Assembly: GCA_030598885.1 (NCBI GenBank)
Contig: JAUVOZ010000129.1
Span: 1-5,781 of the forward strand
Origin: Anaerolineae bacterium
GTDB lineage: Bacteria; Chloroflexota; Anaerolineae; Anaerolineales; E44-bin32
Length of the DNA stretch: 5,781 nt
Direction of reading: 5' to 3'
Under the pieces are notes generated by a model. That model was given only the letters and a program-made list of their open reading frames with translations, was not told the DNA's origin and did no database searches. A program made the position numbers and the translations under genes. This document shows, piece by piece, positions 1-5,593 of the stretch. Within the stretch, counting starts at the first letter, position 1. Every line of letters starts with the position of its first letter.

Positions 1-448
1 AGTGCCAATTCTGGCAAAACAGGCAATTCAGGGTGCAACTGGCGTAGAAGACAGCCAGGTTATGCTGGGCATAACGTGAGTGACCACCACACACCCAATC
101 AGCAACGCAGTTCGTCGGGAGTGGATCTCGGTACCAGTGAAGCAGTCCACGTGAGGGAGTCCCGGCGAGATGCACTAGGCGGTGCTCATCTACCGTTCTG
201 AGACCGCAGTAGCCGCGCTCACCCTCATCAATTACGCATTGACGCGAACATAACCCACAGCGCACACCTCCTTCTGCCTTTGGTGGCAACTCAGGTAAGT
301 TAAAAGTTCGCCGGGCTTGACGGTGAACCTGCATTGCAAGCGAGAGAGCATTCTCTGGCTGCCGGCGCAGACAGGTAAGACAGACGCCAAGGTTGGCCGA
401 GATCAAGCGTGTAGATGCGCCACACAGAGTGCAGAGGGGTTTACTCAT
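1..448 (-). CDS. Radical SAM enzyme, PflA-like/AmmeMemoRadiSam-type family, N-terminal part (cut by left edge)
   Basis: I translated this by hand on the minus strand. It is open from the ATG at 448-446 to the window edge, giving 149 complete codons. The radical SAM cluster motif CTLNCLFC lies at residues 138-145 (C138, C142, C145; CX3CX2C) and is followed by QNWH, as in the pyruvate-formate-lyase-activase-like branch. Two further cysteine sets precede it: CxxC pairs at C6/C9 and C23/C26, resembling a zinc ribbon, and C64/C67/C71/C81 in the context CGLCxxxC...GYCGLR. The segment LLHWYRDPLPTNCVADWVCGG (102-122) also matches how I remember this family. Such enzymes bind a 4Fe-4S cluster and cleave S-adenosylmethionine to a radical; the substrate of this branch is not known to me. 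The start is fixed by an in-frame TAG two codons upstream. No clear Shine-Dalgarno is visible. It lies 58 nt downstream of the transpeptidase gene on the same strand, so co-transcription is possible. The C-terminal barrel is outside the window. Confidence 0.85.
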   Translation of the reverse strand, partial: MSKPLCTLCGASTRLISANLGVCLTCLRRQPENALSLAMQVHRQARRTFNLPELPPKAEGGVRCGLCSRQCVIDEGERGYCGLRTVDEHRLVHLAGTPSRGLLHWYRDPLPTNCVADWVCGGHSRYAQHNLAVFYASCTLNCLFCQNWH

Positions 449-485
449 CGGTGACTATTAATCGATTTCACTTCGAGAGCGTTTG

Positions 486-502
486 CTGGGTGTACTACCC
501 AG
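486..502 (-). other. Small hairpin between transpeptidase and radical SAM genes
   Basis: CTGGGT (486-491) and ACCCAG (497-502) form a perfect 6-bp stem with a 5-nt loop in the 58-nt gap between two same-strand genes. No run of T follows on the minus strand, so it does not look like a finished intrinsic terminator. It could be a weak processing or attenuation structure, or chance. Confidence 0.3.
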
Positions 503-506
503 GCTA

Positions 507-1583
507 TCAATCCTCCACCACATCCACTATTGTCCCTCCAGGCATGGAGACAGTTACGTCTCCAGGGTCGTGGGGGACCACGGGAGAGGTCCAGCGGAAG
601 ATCCATCGGGCGTCATCCGGACGGACGTTCACGCATCCGTGGGACATAGCCACGCCAAAATTGTTGTGCCAATATGTGGAATGGATGGCGACGCCGTTAG
701 CGACAAAGACCGTAACCCAACCGATTCCCGGTAGATCATACCCGCCGCCGGTGGTGCCGCCGCTCATGTGCAGAGAAACAGCCTTGCGCCAAATAGGGTG
801 CGGACCGAGCGGTGTGGACCACTTGTCGATCGGGTTACCTTCTGCATCGAACTTTGCCCCCGAAGAGATCCGGCAATAATGAACTTCTCTTTCCCTCTCA
901 TAGCAGGAGAGAGATTGGTAGTTAAGGTTGATGATGATACGTTTCTCTTCTACCTCCGGGCGGATGGGTTCCATGTCATCTTGTTTAAGGGGGCGAAAGG
1001 CCTCGGCTGCTGCCCAAAAGATATCACCATAACTATAGCGTTCGTTCACCCGATACCAGGTTTTTCCCTGATCGTCGGTCTTAATCTGGTCCACCCACAA
1101 GATCTGGCTGTAATACAGGCGAGGTGTGGGATTTTCGCGGAGCCATGGAGAGCGTGCAGGCGGGTTGTCTAGGATAAGGTCAACCCAGGGTACGGTCACC
1201 TCCACCCACATGCCTGCTCCCAAGCTGGATTGGGGAAGGATATCTATTGGTTGATTGGGGTGGTTTCGAACTGGTTGCAGATGAGGTGCCCATATAAATC
1301 CATCGGAGGTCTCAACCCATCTCAGGTTGGAGGCGTATAATGAATGTTGTAACCCGACCACTTCCCGTAACCAGGGGACCACTGCGTCGCTGTAGAGCAC
1401 GCTCGTGGTTTGGCTGTTTCCATCCGGACGAGACTTTATATAAACTCTACCCACACACACCCTTCCCAACCGCTCTGATGCGGGGAATTCGAGCCAGGAG
1501 AGTGGTCGTAGCACAAGCCCACCCAGCCCGATGACGGCTATTTTCAGTGCACTGCGACGTGAAAGATGCTCGTTGCTATTCAT
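507..1583 (-). CDS. Tat-exported L,D-transpeptidase (YkuD domain) with N-terminal SH3-like region
   Basis: The protein has 358 residues. The N-terminus reads SRRSALK at residues 8-14, a twin-arginine export signal, followed by a hydrophobic stretch (about 15-27) and no lipobox. Residues about 40-115 look like an SH3-type cell-wall-binding fold, ending in WVETSDGFIWAPHLQPV. The YkuD catalytic domain covers about 215-345. Its signature is present: His301, then SHGCVNV with His315, Gly316 and catalytic Cys317. YkuD enzymes form 3-3 peptidoglycan cross-links or attach proteins to peptidoglycan outside the membrane, using the cysteine as nucleophile. Which reaction this one performs cannot be read from sequence. 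Motif order and spacing match the family, and the catalytic residues are intact. The ATG at 1583 is used because it places the Tat motif at the N-terminus; no Shine-Dalgarno precedes it (see the promoter entry). The TGA stop is at 509-507, and the radical SAM gene follows on the same strand. Confidence 0.93.
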   Translation of the reverse strand: MNSNEHLSRRSALKIAVIGLGGLVLRPLSWLEFPASERLGRVCVGRVYIKSRPDGNSQTTSVLYSDAVVPWLREVVGLQHSLYASNLRWVETSDGFIWAPHLQPVRNHPNQPIDILPQSSLGAGMWVEVTVPWVDLILDNPPARSPWLRENPTPRLYYSQILWVDQIKTDDQGKTWYRVNERYSYGDIFWAAAEAFRPLKQDDMEPIRPEVEEKRIIINLNYQSLSCYEREREVHYCRISSGAKFDAEGNPIDKWSTPLGPHPIWRKAVSLHMSGGTTGGGYDLPGIGWVTVFVANGVAIHSTYWHNNFGVAMSHGCVNVRPDDARWIFRWTSPVVPHDPGDVTVSMPGGTIVDVVED

Positions 1584-1829
1584 TGGTATATTTATATTGT
1601 GAGGCGCTACAGTTCGTCGATTATTATATGTTTATAATCCAGTGTGTTGGTTAAGCATAATCTGTAATGGGGGTCAGCGTCAACATTCTTAAATTTATGT
1701 ATTCTGATTAGTCGCTCATTACGGCTATCCACCACCATGACGCATGGAAAGAATTTACGTAATCTTGAGAACAGCCTTAAATTATTCCCGGCATCAACTC
1801 CTCAACCTCTGTTTATGGATAAATTGTGA
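1584..1829. other. AT-rich intergenic segment without recognisable gene
   Basis: This is the left part of the 663-nt divergent gap between the transpeptidase and the BMP-like gene. It is AT-rich and full of stops in all frames I read. Apart from the transpeptidase promoter candidate at its left end I see no gene, RNA or clear repeat. The rest of the gap holds repeat copy A (1830-2048), a hairpin (2081-2105), and about 140 nt of leader before the BMP-like gene with no convincing promoter. Confidence 0.6.
1591..1620 (-). promoter_or_regulatory. Candidate sigma70-type promoter for the L,D-transpeptidase, possibly leaderless
   Basis: On the minus strand, TCGACG (1620-1615, 4 of 6 to TTGACA), an 18-nt spacer and TATAAA (1596-1591) end only 7 nt before the ATG at 1583. 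That is where transcription would be expected to begin. No Shine-Dalgarno is visible between the hexamers and the ATG. Together this suggests a leaderless or nearly leaderless transcript. The assignment is by eye only, in an AT-rich stretch where TATAAA-like words are common. Confidence 0.4.
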
Positions 1830-2048
1830 GAAATGATCCCTCGTGTGAGTTTCTTTCCATGTCTTAATTACATTGAATTGCTGCATAAAAATTTATTATA
1901 CGCCCAGAGCGGAGGACCGAGCCTGAACTGTATTTCAAGTGTACTGGGTTCTCTCTAAGGCGAGGTCCGTAGTCGACGGGCGTCCTTCGACTGCGCTGCG
2001 CGGAGCCGAAGGTCCTGAGCTTGTCGAAGGGCTCAGGATGCCCGTCGA
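1830..2048 (+). repeat. Dispersed intergenic repeat, copy A
   Basis: This copy is homologous to copy B (3998-4227) in the same orientation. The left part is AT-rich and diverged (shared words TTTCCAYGTCTTAATYACATTGAA). The right part is GC-rich and well conserved. It includes CGCCCAGAGCGGAGGACCGA (1901-1920, identical in B) and a block from about 1938 to 1997 with only a few substitutions. It then forms a bulged hairpin: TCGACGGGCGTCC (1973-1985) pairs with GGATGCCCGTCGA (2036-2048), and CCTTCGAC (1984-1991) pairs with GTCGAAGG (2023-2030). Compared with B it lacks a short stretch after CTTCGACTGCGCT. It sits in the divergent gap between two genes. It has no coding content that I believe. Words such as CCTTCGACTGCGCT and CTTGTCGAAGGGCTCAGGA resemble interspersed intergenic repeats I recall from many environmental bacterial genomes. 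Function unknown. Confidence 0.85.
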
Positions 2049-2080
2049 TTGCGCTCACCGCTTGAGAGGTACCTTCCATA

Positions 2081-2105
2081 TATTATTCCCTGAAGAGGGA
2101 TAATA
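2081..2105. other. Hairpin with one bulge, just right of repeat A
   Basis: TATTATTCCCT (2081-2091) pairs with AGGGATAATA (2096-2105) around a 4-nt loop. The stem is 10 bp with a single bulged T. Neither strand has a T-tract after it, so it is not a clear terminator. It is not conserved next to repeat copy B. It may be a fragment of the repeat's far end or part of the long leader of the BMP-like gene. Confidence 0.45.
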
Positions 2106-2246
2106 GCAGGGGTAGCAGTTAAGGAATAGTCATATTTAGCATATTTATCAATAGACTATAGCTTGGCTAAAGGTTAAGACACCTGGCGGGGAAGGAGACC
2201 AGGATAGTAAAATAGAGGCTGATTGATAAACGCGGAATACCTGCAG

Positions 2247-3311
2247 ATGCATAAGAAATACTTCCAAATAATCCTCGCCCTAATACTGGTCCTGAGTCTT
2301 GTGCTAGCTGCATGTGGATCACCCGTAGCTGATAAAGAAATCACGCCAACCAGTGGGTTAGAGCCAACTCCGGTCATCGAATCCACACCGACTTCGCTTC
2401 CAACCTTAACTCCATCACTTGAGCGAGTCGTCCTGCTGGCGCCGCCGGACGCAAACCCGGCTTATGTGTCATCGCTCGAAACACTCATTGCTGAACTGGC
2501 TGGTGAAGCCGGCCTCACATGGGAGACACGCACGGATTTCTCATCGAGTGACTTGGACCCATCCTTACGTCTGCTTATTGCCCTGCCGCCGAATCCCAAC
2601 TTGGAATCGCTGGTAAGCACATCGACTGAGGTTCAGTTTCTAGGGGTAGGAATCCCAGGGTTGGTACCTGCTGCCAATGTCAGCCTCATAGGACCGATGG
2701 GCTTACGATTTGACCAACAGGGCTTCATGGCAGGCTTTATCGCGGCTGTGATCACCCCGGATTGGCGGGTTGGTGTGATCGGCCTGAATGACACTCAACC
2801 CGGACGTGATTCACTCGTTGGTTTTATCAACGGTGTAAGCTACTTTTGCGGGAAATGTAGACCAGTTTATCCACCCTACCTTCATTACCCGAAGAATATT
2901 AGTCTGACGCAGGCAGAAATCGATGTATCGTGGCGATTGGCTGTAGATGCTTTAGTTCAGGCCTCGGTACAGACTGTGTACGTACCTCCTGAGGCTAGCT
3001 CAGTACCCATGCTGGTTGACCTGATCCAGCATGGGATGAAGATTATTGGCGGGGAGGAGCCTTCACAGGAATTCCAGTCCAGCTGGGTTGCCACCATCCG
3101 ACCTGATCCTGCCCAAGCCGTGCGCCTCCTGTGGGAGGACCTGCTTGCAGGTCTTGGAGGGGCGAGCCTGCCCATGCCGCTGGTTATCGAGGATGTGAAT
3201 CCTGATCTGCTCAGTCCAGGTCGATTGAAATTCGCCGAAAGCGTCATGCAGGAATTGCTGGATGGTTACATCGACACTGCTGTGGATCCAATCATTGGGG
3301 AAGCCAAATAG
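2247..3311 (+). CDS. BMP/PnrA-like substrate-binding lipoprotein
   Basis: The protein has 354 residues. It starts with a lipoprotein signal peptide: basic HKK, a hydrophobic core 8-20, and lipobox LAAC with Cys23. A Pro/Thr/Ser linker (about 24-57) follows. The mature domain begins with a beta strand (ERVVLLAPP, 59-67). It then shows features of the basic-membrane-protein family: FDQQGFMAGFIAAVITPDWRVGVIG (155-179), GRDSLVGFINGV (186-197), and a helix/strand pair ending in MKIIGGE (264-270). Known family members (PnrA, Med-related) bind nucleosides or similar ligands and usually feed an ABC importer; the ligand here is unknown. A CxxC pair (Cys201, Cys204) in YFCGKC could form a disulfide. 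No transporter genes adjoin it. I chose the ATG at 2247 because it gives a compact signal peptide. A TTG at 2223, preceded by GAGG, is the alternative start and adds eight residues including an acidic one. The downstream gene is 187 nt away with its own promoter candidates. Confidence 0.8.
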   Translation: MHKKYFQIILALILVLSLVLAACGSPVADKEITPTSGLEPTPVIESTPTSLPTLTPSLERVVLLAPPDANPAYVSSLETLIAELAGEAGLTWETRTDFSSSDLDPSLRLLIALPPNPNLESLVSTSTEVQFLGVGIPGLVPAANVSLIGPMGLRFDQQGFMAGFIAAVITPDWRVGVIGLNDTQPGRDSLVGFINGVSYFCGKCRPVYPPYLHYPKNISLTQAEIDVSWRLAVDALVQASVQTVYVPPEASSVPMLVDLIQHGMKIIGGEEPSQEFQSSWVATIRPDPAQAVRLLWEDLLAGLGGASLPMPLVIEDVNPDLLSPGRLKFAESVMQELLDGYIDTAVDPIIGEAK

Positions 3312-3327
3312 GTGGACCTATTCTAAT

Positions 3328-3356
3328 TTGACAGCCTTCCCACTTTAGGGCATACT
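3328..3356 (+). promoter_or_regulatory. Candidate upstream promoter for the DUF4282 gene
   Basis: A perfect TTGACA (3328-3333) is followed by a 17-nt spacer and CATACT (3351-3356, 4 of 6 to TATAAT). It begins 17 nt after the stop of the BMP-like gene. It would give a leader of about 135 nt, which contains an inverted repeat GCGAGA/TCTCGC (3364-3369 and 3381-3386). It competes with the nearer candidate at 3432-3460. Confidence 0.45.
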
Positions 3357-3431
3357 GGCTCGAGCGAGACGACGACACCATCTCGCAAATCATAGGTAGG
3401 TCGGGAGGTGAATGGGGATTTAATATTAACG

Positions 3432-3460
3432 TTTTCAGGATAGAGAAACGACGAGATAAT
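3432..3460 (+). promoter_or_regulatory. Candidate proximal promoter for the DUF4282 gene
   Basis: TTTTCA (3432-3437, 4 of 6), a 17-nt spacer and GATAAT (3455-3460, 5 of 6) lie close enough to give a leader of about 30 nt carrying the GGAGG ribosome binding site. Together with the upstream candidate, it suggests the gene is transcribed independently of the BMP-like gene. Confidence 0.45.
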
Positions 3461-3487
3461 TCTATTTGGAAGAACATCTTATCTAAC

Positions 3488-3492
3488 GGAGG
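3488..3492 (+). promoter_or_regulatory. Ribosome binding site that decides the DUF4282 start
   Basis: GGAGG lies 3 nt before the ATG at 3496 and 6 nt before the ATG at 3499. The 6-nt spacing is the more usual, so the second ATG is preferred. Confidence 0.7.
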
Positions 3493-3498
3493 ATAATG

Positions 3499-3771
3499 AT
3501 GGAAGACTACTTGACGTTTCGCAAGATGATCACCCCGATCATTATCCAGATAATCTTCTGGATCGGCGCAGTCGGGGCAGTGCTCTGGTCGTTGTTTTTA
3601 ATATTCTCGGGGGCGACAACATCCTATGGGGGAGGAAGGTTAGTATTGACCGGCTTGGTTACGTTGTTCCTGGGACCGATCCTGGTCAGGATATACTGTG
3701 AATTGTTGATCCTCCTCTTCCGCGTCAATGATACCTTGAACGAAATAAAAGACTCTCTAGCTAAAAAATAA
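3499..3771 (+). CDS. DUF4282-family small membrane protein
   Basis: The protein has 90 residues counted from the second of two adjacent ATGs. It begins with YLTFRKMITP, has a first membrane segment at about 12-37, a glycine turn (GGG, 44-46) and a second hydrophobic segment at about 47-62. It ends with RIYCELLILLFRVNDTLNEIK (64-84), a highly characteristic pattern of DUF4282. Members are short two-helix membrane proteins of unknown function, sometimes fused to other domains; this one is stand-alone and looks complete. The C-terminal amphipathic, charged tail probably faces the cytoplasm, but this is inference. It appears to be a single-gene unit with two promoter candidates upstream, GGAGG before the start and an intrinsic terminator 63 nt after the stop. 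Confidence 0.85.
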   Translation: MEDYLTFRKMITPIIIQIIFWIGAVGAVLWSLFLIFSGATTSYGGGRLVLTGLVTLFLGPILVRIYCELLILLFRVNDTLNEIKDSLAKK

Positions 3772-3787
3772 GATCCCAATCTCGTTT

Positions 3788-3819
3788 GGTCATCAGGCGT
3801 GATGGATGGTCTGATGATC
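3788..3819 (+). other. Hairpin in the 3' untranslated region of the DUF4282 gene
   Basis: GGTCATCAG (3788-3796) pairs with CTGATGATC (3811-3819). The stem is 9 bp with one G-T wobble and a 14-nt loop. No T-run follows directly. It lies between the stop codon and the stronger terminator hairpin, so the transcript would end with two consecutive stem-loops. Confidence 0.5.
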
Positions 3820-3834
3820 GGAAATCAATATGAC

Positions 3835-3864
3835 AACCAGCCCCAACCGGGGCTGGTTATTTTT
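3835..3864 (+). terminator. Rho-independent terminator of the DUF4282 gene
   Basis: AACCAGCCCC (3835-3844) and GGGGCTGGTT (3849-3858) form a perfect 10-bp GC-rich stem with a 4-nt AACC loop, followed by ATTTTT. This is a textbook intrinsic terminator on the plus strand. On the minus strand the upstream AT content is weaker, so it is best read as unidirectional. Confidence 0.92.
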
Positions 3865-3886
3865 CATCCTGCACCCATCGATCTTT

Positions 3887-3997
3887 CATTAGAACTGTTA
3901 CACAAAACATATTAAGCGCCCAGAGCGGAGGGCCGTCCTTCGACGATAGTCGCCGCTTGCGCGGCTCATGGAGTTTATTCATTCGGTTTAGTTGAAG
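3887..3997 (+). repeat. Dispersed intergenic repeat, copy C (internally deleted)
   Basis: This copy is related to A and B. The AT-rich lead-in matches B (CAAAACMTATTAAGCGCC pattern), and CGCCCAGAGCGGAGG (3917-3931) is identical in all three. The sequence then jumps to the CGTCCTTCGAC segment (3933-3943), so it lacks about 60 nt that A and B have between these blocks. It resumes similarity to B through GGAGTTTAT. It abuts copy B head to tail; ATTAAGCGCCCAGAGCGGAG recurs 151 nt later. The left border is approximate. Loss of the left stem arm means the long A/B hairpin cannot form here. Confidence 0.75.
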
Positions 3998-4227
3998 GAA
4001 AGGATCTCTAGAACGAGGTTTTTTCCACGTCTTAATCACATTGAAATATTAATCAAAACCTATTAAGCGCCCAGAGCGGAGGACCGAGCCGGATTTGTAT
4101 TCCAAGTGTACTAGGTTCTCTCTAAAGCGAGGCCCGCAGTCGAAGGGCGTCCTTCGACTGCGCTCACTGCTTACGCGGTTCGCGGAGTTTATCCTGAGCT
4201 ATTCGAAGGGCTCTGGATGCCCTTCGA
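3998..4227 (+). repeat. Dispersed intergenic repeat, copy B
   Basis: This is the fullest copy. It starts at GAAAGGATCTC, aligned to GAAATGATCCC at 1830 in copy A. It continues through CGCCCAGAGCGGAGGACCGA (4068-4087) and the block with GTTCTCTCTAAAGCGAGG. It ends in an imperfect hairpin: TCGAAGGGCGTCC (4140-4152) pairs with GGATGCCCTTCGA (4215-4227), with an inner CCTTCGA/TTCGAAGG pairing. It ends 25 nt past the stop of the WD40-like gene in the convergent gap, so on the minus strand its hairpin could help end that transcript. Copy A sits between divergent genes, so termination cannot be the family's general role. Confidence 0.85.
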
Positions 4228-4252
4228 ATACACTGTTCACGATCGACGAAGC

Positions 4253-5449
4253 CTAGGGCTCCGTTTCGGCTTCTTCTACCAAACCCCACAATTCGATATA
4301 GGGGGTCTTCTGGTCTGGTCCGATGACGAACAAGCCGATAAGACCACCATCCGGAGAGACAGCCAGCCAACGGGCTTTAAAGAAATCCATCTGCTGAGTA
4401 AGCAGGGTTTCCCCGCTTTCGAGATCGATGATGTGCAGGCGCTTCTTGGTATCGAAAGTGATCAGAAGGCGCCAATCAGGGGTGACAGTAGGTAACCTCA
4501 GTTCCCCAAGAGACAGAAATTGAACCTCGTCACCGGTGGTGATATCAAAGATCCTTAGCCCTAAGCCGACATGCACTATGATTTGTGAGCCGTCAGGTGA
4601 CGCTGACACAAAATCGTAATCTCGGGTTTGCAGATCAATCGTTGACAGCACTTGCCCTTCGAGATCGACGATGGATACAAACCCATACTTATGGTCGAGG
4701 ACCAGAGCTTCTCGACCAGGGATGTACATGACCCGCCACTGATGGCCAGGGATCCTAACCGACGACACCTCCTCCCATGTCGATCGATCCCACATGACTA
4801 ATTTGCCATCATTATATGTAGCCAGCAGGTGGTTCCCTGCTTGGTTGAAATAGATTGCGCTTGGTCCGAGCGGGGAGCCCCGCAGGGTCTGGATGAGATC
4901 ACCTGTATCTAGGTCCCAGACCCGGATCCATCCAACGTCGTCAGTAGCTAGCAGTCGATGGTCAGGTGAAAGAGCGAGATTGAGGGGTGCCATTTCGGTC
5001 AGACCGGTAAGTTTGGGAAGCAGATTATTTGTAAGCAGATCTAGCCGCTCGATGAGCAACCCAGTTCCAGTGAAAAACATCTCAGATCGAGTAGGTGAGA
5101 AGAGGATTCTATTGCCGAATGCACATGGAACTTTTATTTGAGCCAACCGGGTAAACTGTGAATTCGGATTGACCTTTGGCAATGGAGTGAGATGGGTTCC
5201 GTCGAATAAGAGCGGCGTCGGGGTAGGAAGGGGTGTTTTCGTCGCGGTAGGTGTGTCCGAAGGTATCGGGGTGATCGTTGAGGAAGGTGTAAGTGAGGGT
5301 GGAAGAGTCGGGGAGAGGGTTGCTTGGATACCGACTGAGGGCGATGGGCTTGATATTGGGACAGCTTGCTCTTCAATGGCTTTATCACAGCTTGTGATGA
5401 TAATTGACAGCAACAAAACGTATTTTACCCTCGTCATATGCATATTCAT
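4253..5449 (-). CDS. WD40-like beta-propeller lipoprotein
   Basis: The protein has 398 residues. The signal peptide starts with MTRVKY and a hydrophobic run and ends in the lipobox-like IITSC with Cys21. A Pro/Thr/Ser-rich linker spans about 28-80. The rest is a beta-propeller. WD-type strand ends recur about every 40 residues: ERLDL (134-138), IRVWDL (175-180), LVMWDR (217-222), VSIVDL (258-263), LRIFDI (298-303), LHIIDL (338-343) and IELWGL (385-390). SPDG/SPD-type turns precede several of them (161, 284, 365). That makes seven blades, the usual closed ring. Such proteins serve as binding scaffolds; nothing shows a catalytic site or a partner. The start is the ATG at 5449, because AAGGA lies 5 nt upstream. 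An in-frame ATG at 5491 would put 14 extra polar residues before the signal peptide. The gene converges on the repeats and the DUF4282 gene and diverges from the gene at 5660. Confidence 0.87.
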   Translation of the reverse strand: MNMHMTRVKYVLLLSIIITSCDKAIEEQAVPISSPSPSVGIQATLSPTLPPSLTPSSTITPIPSDTPTATKTPLPTPTPLLFDGTHLTPLPKVNPNSQFTRLAQIKVPCAFGNRILFSPTRSEMFFTGTGLLIERLDLLTNNLLPKLTGLTEMAPLNLALSPDHRLLATDDVGWIRVWDLDTGDLIQTLRGSPLGPSAIYFNQAGNHLLATYNDGKLVMWDRSTWEEVSSVRIPGHQWRVMYIPGREALVLDHKYGFVSIVDLEGQVLSTIDLQTRDYDFVSASPDGSQIIVHVGLGLRIFDITTGDEVQFLSLGELRLPTVTPDWRLLITFDTKKRLHIIDLESGETLLTQQMDFFKARWLAVSPDGGLIGLFVIGPDQKTPYIELWGLVEEAETEP

Positions 5450-5454
5450 CTCAT

Positions 5455-5459
5455 TCCTT
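5455..5459 (-). promoter_or_regulatory. Ribosome binding site that decides the WD40-like lipoprotein start
   Basis: The minus strand reads AAGGA with a 5-nt gap to the ATG at 5449. This supports that ATG over the more distant in-frame ATG at 5491 and over the later ones at 5443 and 5437. Confidence 0.65.
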
Positions 5460-5570
5460 GCATACCCTGATTTTGGTTTCGATCTTCCCAAGATGCGTCA
5501 GATATGCTGGTCCGAACCTTGCTGCTACGCCTGAGGAGTTTCCTGTAAGTAGTGGAAAATCGATACGAAA

Positions 5571-5590
5571 TTGACCTTCACAATTTGACC
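5571..5590 (+). repeat. Short direct repeat of TTGACC
   Basis: TTGACC occurs at 5571-5576 and 5585-5590 in similar context (AAATTGACC and AATTTGACC), with a 14-nt offset. It lies directly upstream of the palindromic operator. It may be an accessory activator site or a chance duplication. Each hexamer also resembles a -35 box, but neither has a good -10 at normal spacing. Confidence 0.4.
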
Positions 5591-5593
5591 TAT

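Noticed and set aside
341..346. Apparent frameshift in the radical SAM gene near codon 35
   Set aside because: It came from dropping two bases while reading the GAGAGAG run. Recounted, the frame is continuous from the ATG at 448 to position 2.
415..879. 154-residue open frame on the plus strand
   Set aside because: It is antisense to the L,D-transpeptidase C-terminus and the radical SAM start. Both of those have intact catalytic motifs, so this is a shadow.
1864..2079. 71-residue open frame on the minus strand
   Set aside because: It lies inside repeat copy A, and its composition follows the repeat's CCTTCGAC words. No ribosome binding site or family resemblance is seen.
3364..3386. GCGAGA/TCTCGC inverted repeat as terminator of the BMP-like gene
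   Set aside because: The stem is only 6 bp with an 11-nt loop and has no T-tract after it. It is kept only as a note under the upstream promoter entry.
3857..4039. 60-residue open frame on the minus strand
   Set aside because: It begins in repeat B and runs through repeat C into the terminator; it is a product of repeat sequence.
3887..4227. CRISPR-like array from recurring GC-rich blocks
   Set aside because: There are only two adjacent units of unequal length and content, with no uniform spacers and no cas genes; it is an interspersed repeat in tandem.
4164..4370. 68-residue open frame on the minus strand
   Set aside because: It overlaps the 3' end of the WD40-like gene in another frame and repeat B. 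It has no independent support.
5169..5534. 121-residue Gly/Val-rich open frame on the plus strand
   Set aside because: The Gly/Val runs are the antisense image of the Pro/Thr linker of the WD40-like lipoprotein.
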